DNA from: ZC4RG20 sp963702105
GTDB taxonomy: Bacteria > Pseudomonadota > Gammaproteobacteria > Steroidobacterales > Rariloculaceae
Reading direction: 5' to 3'
Assembly (NCBI GenBank): GCA_963702105.1
Contig: OY969712.1
Location: forward strand, 2,046,001-2,110,000
Length of the DNA: 64,000 bases
Of this stretch, positions 35,547 to 44,587 are shown one piece after another. Position 1 is the stretch's first letter; each line of letters opens with the position of its first letter. The notes under the pieces were generated by a model. The model saw only the letters and a list, made by a program, of their open reading frames with translations, had not been told where the DNA came from and did not search any database. The translations under genes were made by a program, and so were the position numbers.

Positions 35547-37127
35547 TCAGTTCAGCAGACCGATGCGCCCGCCGGCTTCGACGTAGCGCTCGAACACCTC
35601 GCGCTTCTCGTCCGGAAGGATCGGCCGCGCCTGCGTCGGGGTGCCGATCTCGAGGATGCTCGGGTCGTCGAGCGTGAAGCGCGGCCAGCGCGGCAGGCCG
35701 GGACCGTTCGGATCGCCGAACTTGACCCAGTTCACCCAGTAGCCGGCGAGCTGCTGCGCCAGGGCCCGATCCTCGGCCGTGAACGGGCGCTCGGGCGAAG
35801 CGCCGAAGGTGCCGAAGACGTAAGGGACCTCCGAAGAATGAAAGGCCTTGTAGCGCTCGGAGCCCGGGCCGGGCTCGGGGTGCGCCCACAGATACGCGTA
35901 GAGGGGCTCGCGGCTCTGACCGAGGCGGGCTTTCGCCCACAGGTAAAGCGCAGCGAGCCCGCGGTCGCGGGCGAGCGCATCGACGGCGGCGTCAGCCTGC
36001 GCATCGTCGGCCGCGGGGTACATCGCCGCGAGCTGCCCGGCATAGGTGCCGAATGACCGCGCGATGCGTGCGTGCAGAGACGCCGGCGTCGACTTGCCGT
36101 ACTCGGGGTCGAGGCCCGTCATCTCGTTCGCGGTCATCCCCGTGAGAATCGGCGTATCGTTCGCGTCCTCGCTCGAAGCCTCGCCGCCGGCCAGCACGTA
36201 GCCGTCTAGGATCGGTCCGAAACGCAAGCTCGTGCCGCCCTGGGAAAGCTTCGCGACCGCGGCCTCGATCTCGGCCGGTGTGAGCCGGCGCAAGTCGGCG
36301 AGCGTTTTCGCGCCGGCAGCCTCGGCGAACTTCTCGCCCGCGGTCTCGGCGCGCGCGAGATCGTCCACGGGCAGCCCCATGCCCGACCCGCTCTCGGCGA
36401 CGGCGCGCGCAAACAGGCCCTGCGCCAGCGCCGACGCCATGAGCTCGTGCACGGAAAACGCGCCGGCCGATTGCCCTGCGATCGTGACGCGGCTCGGATC
36501 GCCGCCGAAGCGGGCGATGTTTCGCCGCACCCAGCGCAGGGCGGCGATTTGATCGAGCAGCCCATAGTTGCCGGAGGCATGGTGCGGGCTCTCGGAGGTC
36601 AGGGCCGGATGGGCAAGAAAGCCGTAGGCGCCGACGCGGTAGTTGAAGGTGACGACGACGATGCCGCGCGCGGCGAGTGCCGCGCCGTCGTAGATCGGCA
36701 CCGAAGCCGCGCCCTGAGTGAAGCCGCCGCCGTAGATCCAGACGAGCACGGCAAGCTTGTCGCCGGCGTGCTCGGCCGGCGTCCAGACGTTGAGATACAG
36801 GCAGTCTTCGCTGACGGAGCCGCTCACGACGTATTCGTGGGTCCAGGGGCCGAAGCCCGAGGGCGTGAGGGCCTGCTCGCAGCTCGGGCCGAAACGATCC
36901 GCCCGCCGGACGCCGCTCCAGGCTGCGGCGCGCGCGGGCGCCTTCCAGCGATTGTCGCCGACGGGCGGCGCCGCGAACGGCACGCCGAGGTAGGCGGCCA
37001 CGGAGCCCACGGCCTTGCCCGCGAGGGCGCCTTGCGCCACCGCGACGGCGAGCAGTTGGGCCGAGGCCGGCGCAGAGCCGAGCAGCGCCTTCAGCGCAAG
37101 GGCCGCGACTGCGCCGGCGCGGAACAA
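35547..37127 (-). CDS. Exported type B carboxylesterase
   Basis: 526 residues with a TTG start at 37127, which is uncertain because the purine-rich site overlaps it. N-terminal signal peptide (to about residue 24). Carboxylesterase type B features: oxyanion YGGGF, nucleophile Ser in GQSAGAFS, Glu in the NEMTGLDPEYG region and His in KAFHSSEVPYVF; SEDCLYLNVWTPAE is the second family signature. It cleaves carboxylic esters, here in the periplasm. It shares strand and spacing (17 bases) with the DUF6152 gene upstream, so the esterase, DUF6152 protein and hypothetical exported protein form one transcript. Confidence 0.9.
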   Translation of the reverse strand: MFRAGAVAALALKALLGSAPASAQLLAVAVAQGALAGKAVGSVAAYLGVPFAAPPVGDNRWKAPARAAAWSGVRRADRFGPSCEQALTPSGFGPWTHEYVVSGSVSEDCLYLNVWTPAEHAGDKLAVLVWIYGGGFTQGAASVPIYDGAALAARGIVVVTFNYRVGAYGFLAHPALTSESPHHASGNYGLLDQIAALRWVRRNIARFGGDPSRVTIAGQSAGAFSVHELMASALAQGLFARAVAESGSGMGLPVDDLARAETAGEKFAEAAGAKTLADLRRLTPAEIEAAVAKLSQGGTSLRFGPILDGYVLAGGEASSEDANDTPILTGMTANEMTGLDPEYGKSTPASLHARIARSFGTYAGQLAAMYPAADDAQADAAVDALARDRGLAALYLWAKARLGQSREPLYAYLWAHPEPGPGSERYKAFHSSEVPYVFGTFGASPERPFTAEDRALAQQLAGYWVNWVKFGDPNGPGLPRWPRFTLDDPSILEIGTPTQARPILPDEKREVFERYVEAGGRIGLLN

Positions 37128-37144
37128 TCTCCCGGTGTTCGTCG

Positions 37145-37555
37145 CTACTTCCCTCCGGTCCTCTCGCGGCGCGAGACGCCGCCGAGGGCCACCGTATGCC
37201 CATTTACGGTGAACCCTACGATGTAGCCGCCGTCGTGGCCGTCCTTCCGTGGCGCGACGCTCAGCGTGATCTTGTCGCCGGCCTTGACCATGTCGTTCGT
37301 GTAGCCCGAGCGGTAAAAGTGGCTCGCGCTGTGCCCTTCGAACGTGACGTCCCGGGTGCCCTTGGCGTCCGTCACCTCTACAACGGCCGAGGTGTGCGGA
37401 TTCTTGACGTCGAACTCCTTGACCTTCCCGACGATCGTGATCACCTTACCGAAGTCGTATTGCGCGGCCGAGTGATGGGCCGCCGCGCTCATCGTCCAAA
37501 AGGCCAGCACCGCCGCCCCGGCTGCAAGGGCAAAGTTTCTCGTAACGCTCCACAT
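37145..37555 (-). CDS. DUF6152 family exported protein
   Basis: 136 residues from ATG 37555, chosen because AAGGAG lies eight bases upstream. A signal peptide is followed by AAHHSAAQYDFGKVITIVGKV, the HHSxxxYD start that typifies DUF6152, and a small OB-like beta domain (VVEVTDAKGTRDVTFEG, VAPRKDGHDGGYIVGFTVNGH). The family occurs beside exported hypothetical proteins such as the next upstream gene. Role unknown; the His pair suggests metal binding. Confidence 0.85.
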   Translation of the reverse strand: MWSVTRNFALAAGAAVLAFWTMSAAAHHSAAQYDFGKVITIVGKVKEFDVKNPHTSAVVEVTDAKGTRDVTFEGHSASHFYRSGYTNDMVKAGDKITLSVAPRKDGHDGGYIVGFTVNGHTVALGGVSRRERTGGK

Positions 37556-37606
37556 GACAGATCTCCTTTTCACACGCGATCGTATGCGCGCCTTATCGGC
37601 GCGCGA

Positions 37607-38410
37607 TCACTCGTTCGCTTCGCGGGCCTTGTAGACATCGCTCATCTGCGCGTCCACGGGTTTGCCCGCCTTCAATTCCTTGCGCCGCATGTCGAGCAAC
37701 GAATTCCAAATCTCGTTGGGGCAATAGTACGGGATCATGAATCCGTCCGGCCGCCGTTCGTATTCGTGCTCTATCTGTATCGGCTTCGTGTAGTAGACGG
37801 GATCGGTCATCGTCGCCACGTAGCGAATGATGGGCTTGCCGTCGTCGGTCTTGTCGAGCGAAAAGCGCTCCTCGATCGTCGCCTTGTCGCTGTGCGGGTG
37901 CATGGATTGGTCCTGGCCGTCGGTCAGGTTCGTGGTTTCGACGACGAGCACGTCGCCGTCCCAATGGCCTTCCGAATAGCCGTCCCGGCTCGGCAGACGC
38001 CGGTCCTCGGGCTGATGTCGGCCGCCGAGGTAGATGCGCCGCGTCTCGTTGTCCACCTCATAGATGATCGTCAGCTGATCGGGCGTCTGGATGAATTCGA
38101 GCGGGTACCCGCCCGGCTGCTGCATCACGGTCGGCATGCCGTACTCCGCGCAGTATGCCGCCGGATTGTCTCTTTGCGGCCCGCTCAGCTTGCGGTACTG
38201 CTCGACGAGGCGCTGCCCCTCCTCCGTGAGCGGCAGGTTCGCTCGCAGGCCGCCGAAGCCTGAGGCTCGCCTCTGGCCCGGCTCCCGATGCGTGACCCAG
38301 ATGCCGTTGAAGTTCGGGTGCGCGGGTTCCGCAGCCGAGACCGCGGCGCAGCCGCAGACCGCGGCGATCAGGACGAGGGCTTTAGAGATCGCATGGCGTG
38401 GTTGGGGCAT
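37607..38410 (-). CDS. Exported hypothetical protein associated with DUF6152
   Basis: 267 residues with a signal peptide (ALVLIAAVCGCAAVSAAEP). Conserved-looking blocks are FNGIWV, LTEEGQRLVEQY, QTPDQLTIIYEVDNETRRIYLGGRHQ, YSEGHWDGDVLVVETTNLTDG and the late VYYTKPIQIEHEYERRPDG. This family accompanies DUF6152 proteins in several proteobacteria. A beta-rich periplasmic binding role is plausible but unproven. It is the first gene of the 38410-35547 transcript. Confidence 0.75.
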   Translation of the reverse strand: MPQPRHAISKALVLIAAVCGCAAVSAAEPAHPNFNGIWVTHREPGQRRASGFGGLRANLPLTEEGQRLVEQYRKLSGPQRDNPAAYCAEYGMPTVMQQPGGYPLEFIQTPDQLTIIYEVDNETRRIYLGGRHQPEDRRLPSRDGYSEGHWDGDVLVVETTNLTDGQDQSMHPHSDKATIEERFSLDKTDDGKPIIRYVATMTDPVYYTKPIQIEHEYERRPDGFMIPYYCPNEIWNSLLDMRRKELKAGKPVDAQMSDVYKAREANE

Positions 38411-38604
38411 CGCTACGTTTCCCTAAATGTTGCAGAATTGCGTCACACTCTACCGCTTCGATTGCCATGATAAAAGAATTGCGGCCGAATCGGTGAGGGC
38501 GGCCGCGAAAGGGCGGCAGCGAAACGAAGGTCGCGCCCGCTCGTGCGCCCGCGGCTGCGCTCGGTTCCGGCCGAGTCGCGAAAATGCGGCAGGCGCCGGG
38601 CCTC

Positions 38605-39903
38605 TCAAGCGGCCGCCATCGCCGCGAAGGCGTCGTCGAGGATTCCCACCGCCTCCCGCACCTCCTCGGCGCAGACGGTCAGCGGCGGTGCAATGCGCAG
38701 CGTATTGCCGTAGAGGCCGCCGCGCCCGATGAGAAGACGGCGCTTCTTGGTTTCTTCGAAGAGCCGGCCGGCGGCTTCCTTGTTCGGGCTGCGGTCCTGG
38801 ATGGTCTCGTCCGCGACGAGCTCCAGCGCCTGCATCAGTCCCTTGCCCCGCACCTCGCCGATCGTCTTCGGGTATTTTCGCTTGAGACGCTCGAGGCCGC
38901 TGCGCAGCTCCTCGCCTCGGGCCGCTGCGTTGTCCACGAGCTGCTTTTCCGCGATCTCATCGAGCACGGCGGAGGCGGCCGCGCACGAGACGGGGTTGCC
39001 GCCGAACGTGGAGATGGTCGCCGAGCAAAATGACTCGGCGATCTCCGTGGTGCACAGCGTCATGCCCAAGGGGTAGCCGTTCGCGATGCCCTTCGCGCCC
39101 GTCATGATCTCCGGCTCCAGATTGTACTGCTCCGAGCCCCACAACTTTCCCGTGCGGCCGAAACCGGTCTGCACCTCGTCGACGATCATCACGCCGCCGT
39201 GCTTGCGGACGATTTCCGCGGCGATCTCGAAGTACTCGGCGGGCGGGGTAATGAAGCCGCCCACACCGAGAATCGGTTCGGCCAGCATGCCGGCGATGCG
39301 GCCCGTGGTCGTGGTCTGTATGAGCTCCTCGATGTCCTTGGCGCACTGCACGCCGCAGGTCTCGGGCTTCAGCTTGAGCGGGCAACGATAACAGTAGGGA
39401 CTCAGCGCGTGCTTGACCGCCGCGATCTGGGCCGGCACCGACCGGTAGGCGCCGTGGGCCGTGAGGGACTGACCCAGCATCGAGCGCCCGGAGTAGCCGT
39501 GCCGCAGCGGGATCAGCTCCATGTTCCCCGTATGGACCTGGGCCAGGTTGACGGCCGTCTCGTCGGCCTCCGTGCCCGACGTCGTAAAGAACGCTTTGCG
39601 CAGCTTGCCGGGGGCCAGCTCGACGAGCTTCTCGGCCAGCTCCACCATCGGCACGGTCGGGTAGAGGGTGGATACGTGCGACAGCCGCTGGACCTGGGAG
39701 ATCACGGCCTCATTCACCCGCTCGTTGGCGTGCCCGACGGAGATCGTCAGTATGCCCCCGAAGAAGTCGAGGAAGGTCCGGCCGTCGAGGTCCGTAACCC
39801 GGCAGCCTCGACCCTCGCAGAGCACGAGCGGCTCCTCGTAATAGTTGGCCAGGGCCGGCAGCATGTACTGCTCGTGCTTTGCGCGAATCGTCTTTGCGTC
39901 CAC
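38605..39903 (-). CDS. Class III aminotransferase (alanine-glyoxylate/GABA type)
   Basis: 432 residues, PLP-dependent fold type I. The cofactor Lys lies in MTGAKGIANGYPLG, the pyridine-binding Asp in IVDEVQTGFGRTG, and FFTTSGTEADETAVNLAQ is the phosphate-binding region. The YCYRCPLKLKPETCGVQC segment carries four Cys, a pattern I associate with actinobacterial-type members of the family. Substrate could be alanine/glyoxylate, 4-aminobutyrate or beta-alanine. It lies 124 bases downstream of the cyclo-ligase gene. Confidence 0.9.
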   Translation of the reverse strand: MDAKTIRAKHEQYMLPALANYYEEPLVLCEGRGCRVTDLDGRTFLDFFGGILTISVGHANERVNEAVISQVQRLSHVSTLYPTVPMVELAEKLVELAPGKLRKAFFTTSGTEADETAVNLAQVHTGNMELIPLRHGYSGRSMLGQSLTAHGAYRSVPAQIAAVKHALSPYCYRCPLKLKPETCGVQCAKDIEELIQTTTTGRIAGMLAEPILGVGGFITPPAEYFEIAAEIVRKHGGVMIVDEVQTGFGRTGKLWGSEQYNLEPEIMTGAKGIANGYPLGMTLCTTEIAESFCSATISTFGGNPVSCAAASAVLDEIAEKQLVDNAAARGEELRSGLERLKRKYPKTIGEVRGKGLMQALELVADETIQDRSPNKEAAGRLFEETKKRRLLIGRGGLYGNTLRIAPPLTVCAEEVREAVGILDDAFAAMAAA

Positions 39904-40027
39904 CGGGTCCTCTGCTTTTCACGTTACCCGGCCATCGCGGCCGTCGACGGCTCCGGCTCGGTGAACGCCAGTCTCGCACGTCCCGACCTCCCCCGCGACC
40001 TGCCGGCGCGCCCGAGCAGACTCCTCG

Positions 40028-40666
40028 TCAAGCCAACGTCGCGCCGCCGCCCGTTGGCCCGTGGGCGCGCTCGAGACGGGCCGCCGAGCCGTGCAGGATG
40101 CCGGCCTCGGTAACGATCATGTCGAGTGGGACGTCGTGGGGTTGAGGGTGAATCGTGGTCAACCGCGCACGTTCGAGGGCGATGCCGATCACGAATGGCC
40201 GCGGCTGCAGGCTTGCGAGCGTTCGATCGTAATAACCGCCGCCGTGTCCGAGCCGGTAGCCGGCCTCGTCGAAGCCGATGCACGGAGCGAGCAAGACGGC
40301 CGGGCGAACCGGGACGCGCTCGGCGGGAATCGGTATGCCCCAAACGCTCTGGCGCGTGAGCCTCGTGGCAGCGTCCCAATGCCAGAACTCGAGCGGGGCG
40401 TTCCTGACGACGACGACTGGCAGCGCCGCCTCCGCGCCTGCGTCCACCAGCTCGCGGACGAATCCGCGCAGATCCGGCTCGCCCTTGATCGGCCAGTAAA
40501 AACCGAGACTGCGCCGCAGGTCCTCGGGCGCCTCGCGCCTCAAACCCTCGGCGATGGCCGCGGCGGCCCGCTCTCGGGCGGCCCGCGGCAGCGCGCGGCG
40601 GTCGGCGAGTAGTCGGACCCGCGTATCCTTGCGCCACGAGCTCACTTCCTTCCATGTCTGGATCAA
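40028..40666 (-). CDS. 5-formyltetrahydrofolate cyclo-ligase
   Basis: 212 residues. It converts 5-formyl-THF and ATP to 5,10-methenyl-THF. Signatures are GFYWPIKGEPDLR near residue 55, LLAPCIGFDEAGYRLGHGGGYYDR (family motif) and HPQPHDVPLDMIVTE near the end. Start at 40666 gives a basic N-terminus suited to the enzyme. It is divergent from the DUF488 gene. In enterobacteria 6S RNA lies beside this gene; I found no such RNA here. Confidence 0.93.
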   Translation of the reverse strand: MIQTWKEVSSWRKDTRVRLLADRRALPRAARERAAAAIAEGLRREAPEDLRRSLGFYWPIKGEPDLRGFVRELVDAGAEAALPVVVVRNAPLEFWHWDAATRLTRQSVWGIPIPAERVPVRPAVLLAPCIGFDEAGYRLGHGGGYYDRTLASLQPRPFVIGIALERARLTTIHPQPHDVPLDMIVTEAGILHGSAARLERAHGPTGGGATLA

Positions 40667-40703
40667 GGCCGATGACCTCCTTCGTGTGTATCATTGTCGT
40701 TCG

Positions 40704-41081
40704 ATGAGCGTCCACGGTCCCGTGCCGAGCATCAGCGTCAAGCGCGTCTACGATCCCGAGTCGCGGAGCGACGGCCGGCGTTTCCTCGTCGAGCGCCTCT
40801 GGCCGCGCGGAATCCGCAAGCAGGACCTGCACGCGGAATCCTGGCACAAAGACGCGGCGCCGAGCGCGGAGCTTCGCAAATGGTACGGCCACGACGTGTC
40901 GAAGTGGGCCGAGTTTCAGCGGCGCTACCGCCGGGAGCTCGATGCGAACCAGGACGCGTGGCGGCCGATCGCCGAGGCCGCACGCCACGGCAAAGTCACC
41001 TTGCTCTACAGTGCCCGCAACGTCGAACACAACAGCGCCGTCGTGCTCCGTGACTACGTCGCGGAGAGAATCAGGCGGTAG
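40704..41081 (+). CDS. DUF488 (YeaO-like) family protein
   Basis: 125 residues. Contains KRVYDPESRSDGRRFLVERLWPRG, WHKDAAPSAELRKWYGHD and TLLYSARNVEHNSAVVL, the three conserved blocks of the YeaO/DUF488 family. Cytoplasmic; function not established. Its stop codon TAG directly abuts the reverse stop of the marR-type gene (TAGCTA), leaving no intergenic base. Confidence 0.9.
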   Translation: MSVHGPVPSISVKRVYDPESRSDGRRFLVERLWPRGIRKQDLHAESWHKDAAPSAELRKWYGHDVSKWAEFQRRYRRELDANQDAWRPIAEAARHGKVTLLYSARNVEHNSAVVLRDYVAERIRR

Positions 41082-41537
41082 CTACGACCTTTCGGCAAGG
41101 GCCTGCAGCCTCGCAAGGATCGGGGCGAGACGCCGCAGTTCGTCCAGATGGGCCAGCGAGAGCGCGCCGAGGCGCTCGTCGGCGAGGACCGTGAGGCTCA
41201 GCAGGACGCGCCGCTGATCGCTCGGATCGTGCTCGCGCAGCGTCAGCCCGGCCTCGCAAAGACGATCGACGAGCTCGGCGGCGCTGTGATGCCGAATCCG
41301 CAACCTTTCGGCCAAGTCGCCGATCGTCATGTTCCGCGCCGAGGCCCAGCCCTTGATCGCCAGCAGCGCCTGGTGCTGGCGCGCCGTGAGGCCCACTTCC
41401 CGCGCAGCGTTCTTGCTGAACTCGAGGAAGCAGCGGATCTGATACCGAAACTCGGCCAGGGCCTCGTAGTCCTCCCGGCTCGGCCGCCGAGACCTTCGTC
41501 GGGAGGCGTTCTGCGGTGCCGGGCGCCGGTTCGTCAC
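41082..41537 (-). CDS. MarR family transcriptional regulator
   Basis: 151 residues, winged helix-turn-helix: LTARQHQALLAIKGW, MTIGDLAERLRIRHHSAAELVDRLCEAGLTLREHDPSDQRRVLLSLT. The N-terminal tail is rich in Arg. It is divergent from the CLC channel gene, with a 15-bp palindrome between them that is probably its own operator, so it likely represses itself and the channel. Ligand unknown. Confidence 0.93.
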   Translation of the reverse strand: MTNRRPAPQNASRRRSRRPSREDYEALAEFRYQIRCFLEFSKNAAREVGLTARQHQALLAIKGWASARNMTIGDLAERLRIRHHSAAELVDRLCEAGLTLREHDPSDQRRVLLSLTVLADERLGALSLAHLDELRRLAPILARLQALAERS

Positions 41538-41554
41538 GTTCGTTCCTCCGGCTT

Positions 41555-41589
41555 GCCGCCATTATATCGTACTGCGATATAATGGCGGC
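41555..41589. promoter_or_regulatory. Palindromic operator with two divergent -10 boxes
   Basis: GCCGCCATTATATCG (41555-41569), five-base spacer TACTG, CGATATAATGGCGGC (41575-41589): a perfect 15-bp inverted repeat. Each arm contains TATAAT reading outward (41578-41583 on the plus strand; complement of 41561-41566 on the minus strand). So the same palindrome would carry both divergent -10 elements, and a bound MarR dimer would block both promoters. Confidence 0.8.
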
Positions 41590-41685
41590 TCTTATGCCCC
41601 TGGGGGCGTCGCGACGCGCCGCCCCGGCCCCAGATGGCCCGCGGCGGCCGCCTGCGCACCGAATGGACGACCTCGAGATCCAAGG

Positions 41686-43492
41686 ATGACATCGATCGAA
41701 CCCCCTTCCGAACGTCTGGGCGATTTTACGACCAACCCTCGCGTGCTCGTGATCGCCGCCATCGCCGTGGTCGTGTCCACCGCCGGAGTAGGCGCCGGCG
41801 TGGGTCTCCTGGCGCTGATTCGCTTCGTCACCAACCTCGCCTTCTTCGGTCGGCTCAGCCTGCAGCAACTTCCCATCGCGAGCAGCCCGCTCGGGCTCTG
41901 GACCGTCCTGGTGCCCGTGGCAGGCGCGCTCGTCGTCGGCCTCATGGCTCGGTACGGCAGCGAGAAGATTCGCGGCCACGGGATCCCGGAGGCGATCGAG
42001 GCAATCCTGCTCGGGCGCTCGCGGCTCGACGCGAAGGTGGCCGTGCTGAAGCCGTTGTCGTCTGCCGTCGCCATCGGCACCGGAGGCCCGTTCGGCGCCG
42101 AGGGGCCGATCATCATGACGGGCGGGGCCCTCGGCTCGCTGATCGCACAGATGCTTCCCGTAAGCGACAGCGAACGCAAGACGCTGCTCGTCGCGGGAGC
42201 CGCCGCGGGCATGACGACGGTCTTCGGGACGCCGATCGCAGCGATCATGCTGGCCGTCGAGCTGCTGCTGTTCGAGTGGACGCCGCGCAGCTTCATCCCG
42301 GTTTGCGTCGCGGCCATCGTGGCAGCGGTCGAACGCAGCTTCCTGCATATGCCCTCGCCTCTGTTCCCTTTCGCCGGCGACGTGGGAGTCTCTCTGGGAG
42401 GGCTCGGCGCCTGGGTGCTCGTCGGCCTCCTCGCCGGGCTTCTCTCCGGGATGCTGACGCGGCTCGTCTATGCCTGCGAGGACTTCTTCCTGAAGCTGCC
42501 GGTTCACTGGATGTGGTGGCCCATGCTGGGCGGGCTCGTGGTCGGCATCGGCGGCCTTCTCGAACCGCAGGCGCTCGGAGTGGGGTACCAGAACATCGCC
42601 CGCATGCTGCAAGGCGCAATGCTGCCCGGCGGCGCCCTGCTTCTGCTGCTCGTCAAAGCGTTGGTATGGTCGGTGGCGCTCGGATCGGGGACGTCCGGAG
42701 GCGTGCTCGCGCCCCTGCTCATCGTCGGCGGGGCCATGGGCGCCGTCGCCGGAGGGTTCCTGCCCGGCGCGAGTCCGGGCTTCTGGCCCCTGCTCGCCAT
42801 GGCGGCCACGATGGGCGGCACGATGCGTGCGCCGCTGACGGCGACGTTTTTCGCCGTGGAGCTCACCGGCAACACGCACGTCCTGCTGCCGCTCATCGCC
42901 GCCTGCGGCACGGCCCACGCCGTCACCGTGCTGCTCATGCGGCGCTCCATCCTCACGGAGAAGATTGCCCGCCGCGGTCATCATCTGGTCCGGGAGTATC
43001 GCATCGATCCCTTTGCCGTAACGCGTGTCCAAGACGTCATGACGCGAGAAGTAGAGTCCGTGCCCGCCGCCATGACGCTCCACGACGCCGCCAGGTTCCT
43101 CACGCACCCGGCGACCCGCCACCCGAGCTTTCCGGTCCTGGAGCAGAACGGGCGCGTGATCGGAGTCGTCGATCCGCCGGCCGTAATCGGCTGGCGCCGT
43201 GCGGGCAAACACCGCAAAACGCCGCTCGGCGAGCTTCTCGTGGGGGCACGATTCGCGTCGGCGTATTCGGACGAATATCTCGACGTGGTGGCCGATCGCA
43301 TGTCTGCGGTCAATACCGCACACCTCCCTGTCGTGGGTCGCGATGACGGACGTTCTCGTCGGCTACCTCGCATGGAAGGACTTGATGAACGTGCGCGCGC
43401 GACAGGAAGCCGCAGAGCGGCAACGCACTGCGTTCGTCAGCGTCCGGGGTTTTGCGAAACGCGCGGCGATCGGGCGCCGGTCCGCCCCCTGA
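41686..43492 (+). CDS. CLC-type chloride channel/antiporter with CBS region, frameshifted near the end
   Basis: Residues 1-430 are a CLC membrane domain: GHGIPEAIEA, GTGGPFGAEGPIIMTG with the gating Glu, AGMTTVFGTPIAAIMLAVELLLFEW and SGTSGGVLAPLLIVGG. A CBS pair follows (VQDVMTREVESVPAAMTLHDA, then TAHLPVVGRDD). Near 43352 the text reads GGACGTTCTC where GGACGTCTC would keep frame; after dropping one T, the protein continues GRLVGYLAWKDLMNVRARQEAAERQRTAF to the TGA at 43492. The total of 1807 bases is one over a multiple of three. Only the second CBS motif is affected. The divergent MarR gene and operator suggest repression. Confidence 0.85.
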
Positions 43493-43533
43493 CCGGGCAG
43501 TACGCAGTCAGCCGCAATTGCGCACTAGACGGA

Positions 43534-44400
43534 CTAGGACACCGTCGCGTCCTCGAACGCTCGCACGATCGGGTTACCCTCCGCGAAGATCCCGCGCCCG
43601 AGAATCCAGCCCTGCGTATCCTCGTACATCGCCCGCGTATAGGGCTCGAACACGATGCGCTCGCCGGGGCCGAAGCGGCGCGTGTCCATGACCGCATGAA
43701 AGCGCTCCGGGAACTCTTTGAGGTAGTAATGCGTGTAACGGTGAGCGTGGAGGTCGATGTCGGTTTGTGCGCGGCGCAGGGCCGCAAAATACCGGCGCAC
43801 GTCTTCGGGGTCGGCGCTCTCGGCGACCATCACGGCCATCATGAAGCTCGTATCGAGCACTTTGCGGAAGCCGAGCTGCTCGAGGAAATAGTAGGGCCCC
43901 GAGAAGACACTGACAGCCGGAACTCGGCCGTCGATGAGCTTCTCCATCCGGCTGAACAGCAGGCCGTCGCCGAAGGACAATTCGATCCGACCGGGCTCGA
44001 GAAAGCGATCGAGCGCTTCGAGCGTCGAGTAGTGGCTGCCGGACTGAAAGCCGACGGAGACCGGTACGCCGGCGAGATCCTCGGGCCGCTCGATCCCCGA
44101 ATCCGATGCCACGAAAATGCCGCAGGGCGAGACAGAATAGGCGTCGACGTAAAGCCGGCCGTGCCCGGCCGCCGCCGCCATGTTCACGGTCCAGTGACAG
44201 GCGCAGCTCACGTCGCTTGCCCGGCCCCGCTCGAACGTCTGGTAGGCGCCGACCGCGTAGCCGAGGTCATGCTGCTTCGCATCCCGCGATTCGAGCGCGG
44301 CGCGGAACTCGTAATCGAGGCCTTCCGCCGCGAAATAGCCCTTCTCCTCGGCGACCCATTCCTGGAGGCGCATGTGAGGGGAAATGATGAACTTCGACAT
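43534..44400 (-). CDS. Substrate-binding-like protein without signal peptide
   Basis: 288 residues from ATG 44400 (GGAG nine bases upstream). The layout follows periplasmic SsuA/THI5-type binding proteins: an ISPHMRLQEWVAEEKGYFAAEGLDYEF entry, a GERGRASDVSC-like middle, GVPVSVGFQSGSHYSTLEALDRF, and AVSVFSGPYYFLEQLGFRKVLDTSFMMAVMV. No signal peptide is present, so it stays in the cytoplasm. It could be a pyrimidine- or enzyme-like derivative (THI5-type) or a ligand sensor. It is divergent from a LysR gene with a palindrome between them. Confidence 0.75.
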   Translation of the reverse strand: MSKFIISPHMRLQEWVAEEKGYFAAEGLDYEFRAALESRDAKQHDLGYAVGAYQTFERGRASDVSCACHWTVNMAAAAGHGRLYVDAYSVSPCGIFVASDSGIERPEDLAGVPVSVGFQSGSHYSTLEALDRFLEPGRIELSFGDGLLFSRMEKLIDGRVPAVSVFSGPYYFLEQLGFRKVLDTSFMMAVMVAESADPEDVRRYFAALRRAQTDIDLHAHRYTHYYLKEFPERFHAVMDTRRFGPGERIVFEPYTRAMYEDTQGWILGRGIFAEGNPIVRAFEDATVS

Positions 44401-44541
44401 CTCGGGTTCTCCGTGTAGCGCGGCGTCCGGCCGCCGCCCGGCATCGGGCCGATCGGCAAACGGTCGGCCTCGGGGCGAGCGCAGTCCGGTCAAGCGTACC
44501 GAGCGAAGCCGACCACTGCTATAACCGTTCGGCTATGCTGC

Positions 44542-44560
44542 GCATTACCAACGGTAATGC
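44542..44560. promoter_or_regulatory. LysR-type binding site
   Basis: GCATTACC-AAC-GGTAATGC is a perfect 8-bp inverted repeat with the T-N11-A spacing of LysR boxes. It sits 27 bases upstream of the lysR-type start. A second imperfect palindrome, ATAACCGTTCGGCTAT (44521-44536), lies immediately beside it towards the divergent gene. Confidence 0.75.
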
Positions 44561-44587
44561 CCAACATGGAGGAGGCAAAGGGGCCAC

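Noticed and set aside
40600..40760. Possible 6S RNA next to the 5-formyl-THF cyclo-ligase gene
   Set aside because: The gap to DUF488 is only 37 bases, too small for 6S RNA.
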